NCBI RefSeq assembly: GCF_000993805.1
Contig: NZ_CP009961.1
Coordinates: forward strand, 738,714-802,713
Direction: 5' to 3'
DNA length: 64,000 bases
DNA from: Thermofilum uzonense
GTDB lineage: Archaea > Thermoproteota > Thermoprotei > Thermofilales > Thermofilaceae
A model generated the notes under the pieces. The model was not told where the DNA came from and did no database searches. It was given only the letters and a program-made list of their open reading frames with translations. Shown here piece after piece: positions 63,815-64,000 of this stretch (positions are counted from its first letter, which is position 1; every line of letters starts with the position of its first letter). The position numbers and the translations under genes are program-made.

Positions 63815-64000
63815 ATGGACACGAATATCTACGACTATCGGTCAGCGTTTAGACGAGAGGAACTCCCTGAGACCCCACCGGTGTCTGACCAAGTTTCGCT
63901 CGCAGTCTACGTGGCTCTAAGGGGTTACCCGGATCTCGGCGCTGACAACCTTTTGAACCCGAGGCTTGCAACGCTTTACTCACGGGTTATAGGTGAAGTA
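63815..64000 (+). CDS. Unknown protein, 3' end beyond the window
   Basis: An open frame from ATG 63815 to the window edge (62 codons). It begins MDTNIYDYRSAFRREELPET and continues with SLAVYVALRGYPDLG and LLNPRLATLYSRVIGEV. It is helical, starts 54 nt after pyrG, and may be co-transcribed. I could not identify it from this piece. Confidence 0.6.
   Translation, partial: MDTNIYDYRSAFRREELPETPPVSDQVSLAVYVALRGYPDLGADNLLNPRLATLYSRVIGEV

Overview
The window comes from an archaeon, most likely a hyperthermophilic Thermoproteota resembling Thermofilum. This is inferred from class III (PibD-type) pilin signals, a Tad/archaellum-type secretion ATPase with FlaJ-like membrane proteins, VapBC and HEPN-MNT toxin pairs, a YPITP-type 2-oxoacid:ferredoxin oxidoreductase, TATA boxes about 25-30 nt upstream of start codons (leaderless transcripts) and a C/D box guide RNA. 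No rRNA, tRNA or CRISPR array was seen.

Layout. (1) 1-8153: a probable DNA-defence locus. A leftward set of three genes (470-aa unknown protein, DEAH helicase with a zinc insert, and a DUF1998-like protein running off the left edge) is divergent from a DUF1156/COG1743-type DNA methyltransferase. Helicase plus DUF1998 plus methylase recalls DISARM, but the set is not a standard one. (2) 8.4-11.8 kb: orphan VapB, ferritin, an EVE-domain protein followed by a tiny zinc ribbon, a HEPN/MNT pair, a decayed HEPN gene and TrmO. (3) 12-14.1 kb: GH3 beta-glycosidase. (4) 14.4-16.4 kb: a gene graveyard with a HAD phosphatase, type IIG restriction-modification fragments and a sugar nucleotidyltransferase, all frameshifted or truncated; then VapBC. 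(5) 17.3-27.3 kb: zinc-ribbon protein, pilus ATPase, two membrane platform proteins, pilin-like proteins and a large adhesin-like pilin, then V4R, DUF996 and ferritin-like proteins. (6) 27.5-37.8 kb: a repeat-containing surface protein, a complete carbohydrate ABC importer, an ABC-2 exporter, a membrane protein and a thioredoxin-fold protein. (7) 37.7-41.8 kb: sugar epimerase, MscS channel, peroxiredoxin, an ankyrin fragment, a C/D sRNA with its own promoter, and a YbjQ-type protein. (8) 41.8-46.9 kb: molybdopterin oxidoreductase operon (catalytic, FeS and NrfD subunits, TorD chaperone) with a ModE-like regulator. (9) 47.1-48.3 kb: second graveyard with a glycosidase tail, a TnpB C-terminus and a truncated PIN toxin. 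(10) 49-57.2 kb: de novo UMP synthesis in two clusters, pyrF-E-B-I-K leftward and pyrC-D rightward, with a Nudix hydrolase and a small aspartic protease between them. (11) 57.3-60.7 kb: 2-oxoacid:ferredoxin oxidoreductase, a small zinc protein and an atypical ferredoxin. (12) 60.9-61.8 kb: an internally deleted metal P-type ATPase with an upstream YHS protein. (13) 62.1-64 kb: CTP synthase and the start of an unidentified gene.

Together, the pyr genes and pyrG supply UMP and CTP. The sugar importer, GH3 enzyme and epimerase serve carbohydrate use. The ferredoxin oxidoreductase and molybdoenzyme point to anaerobic organic-acid oxidation linked to sulfur-compound or similar respiration; this last link is inference from family membership.
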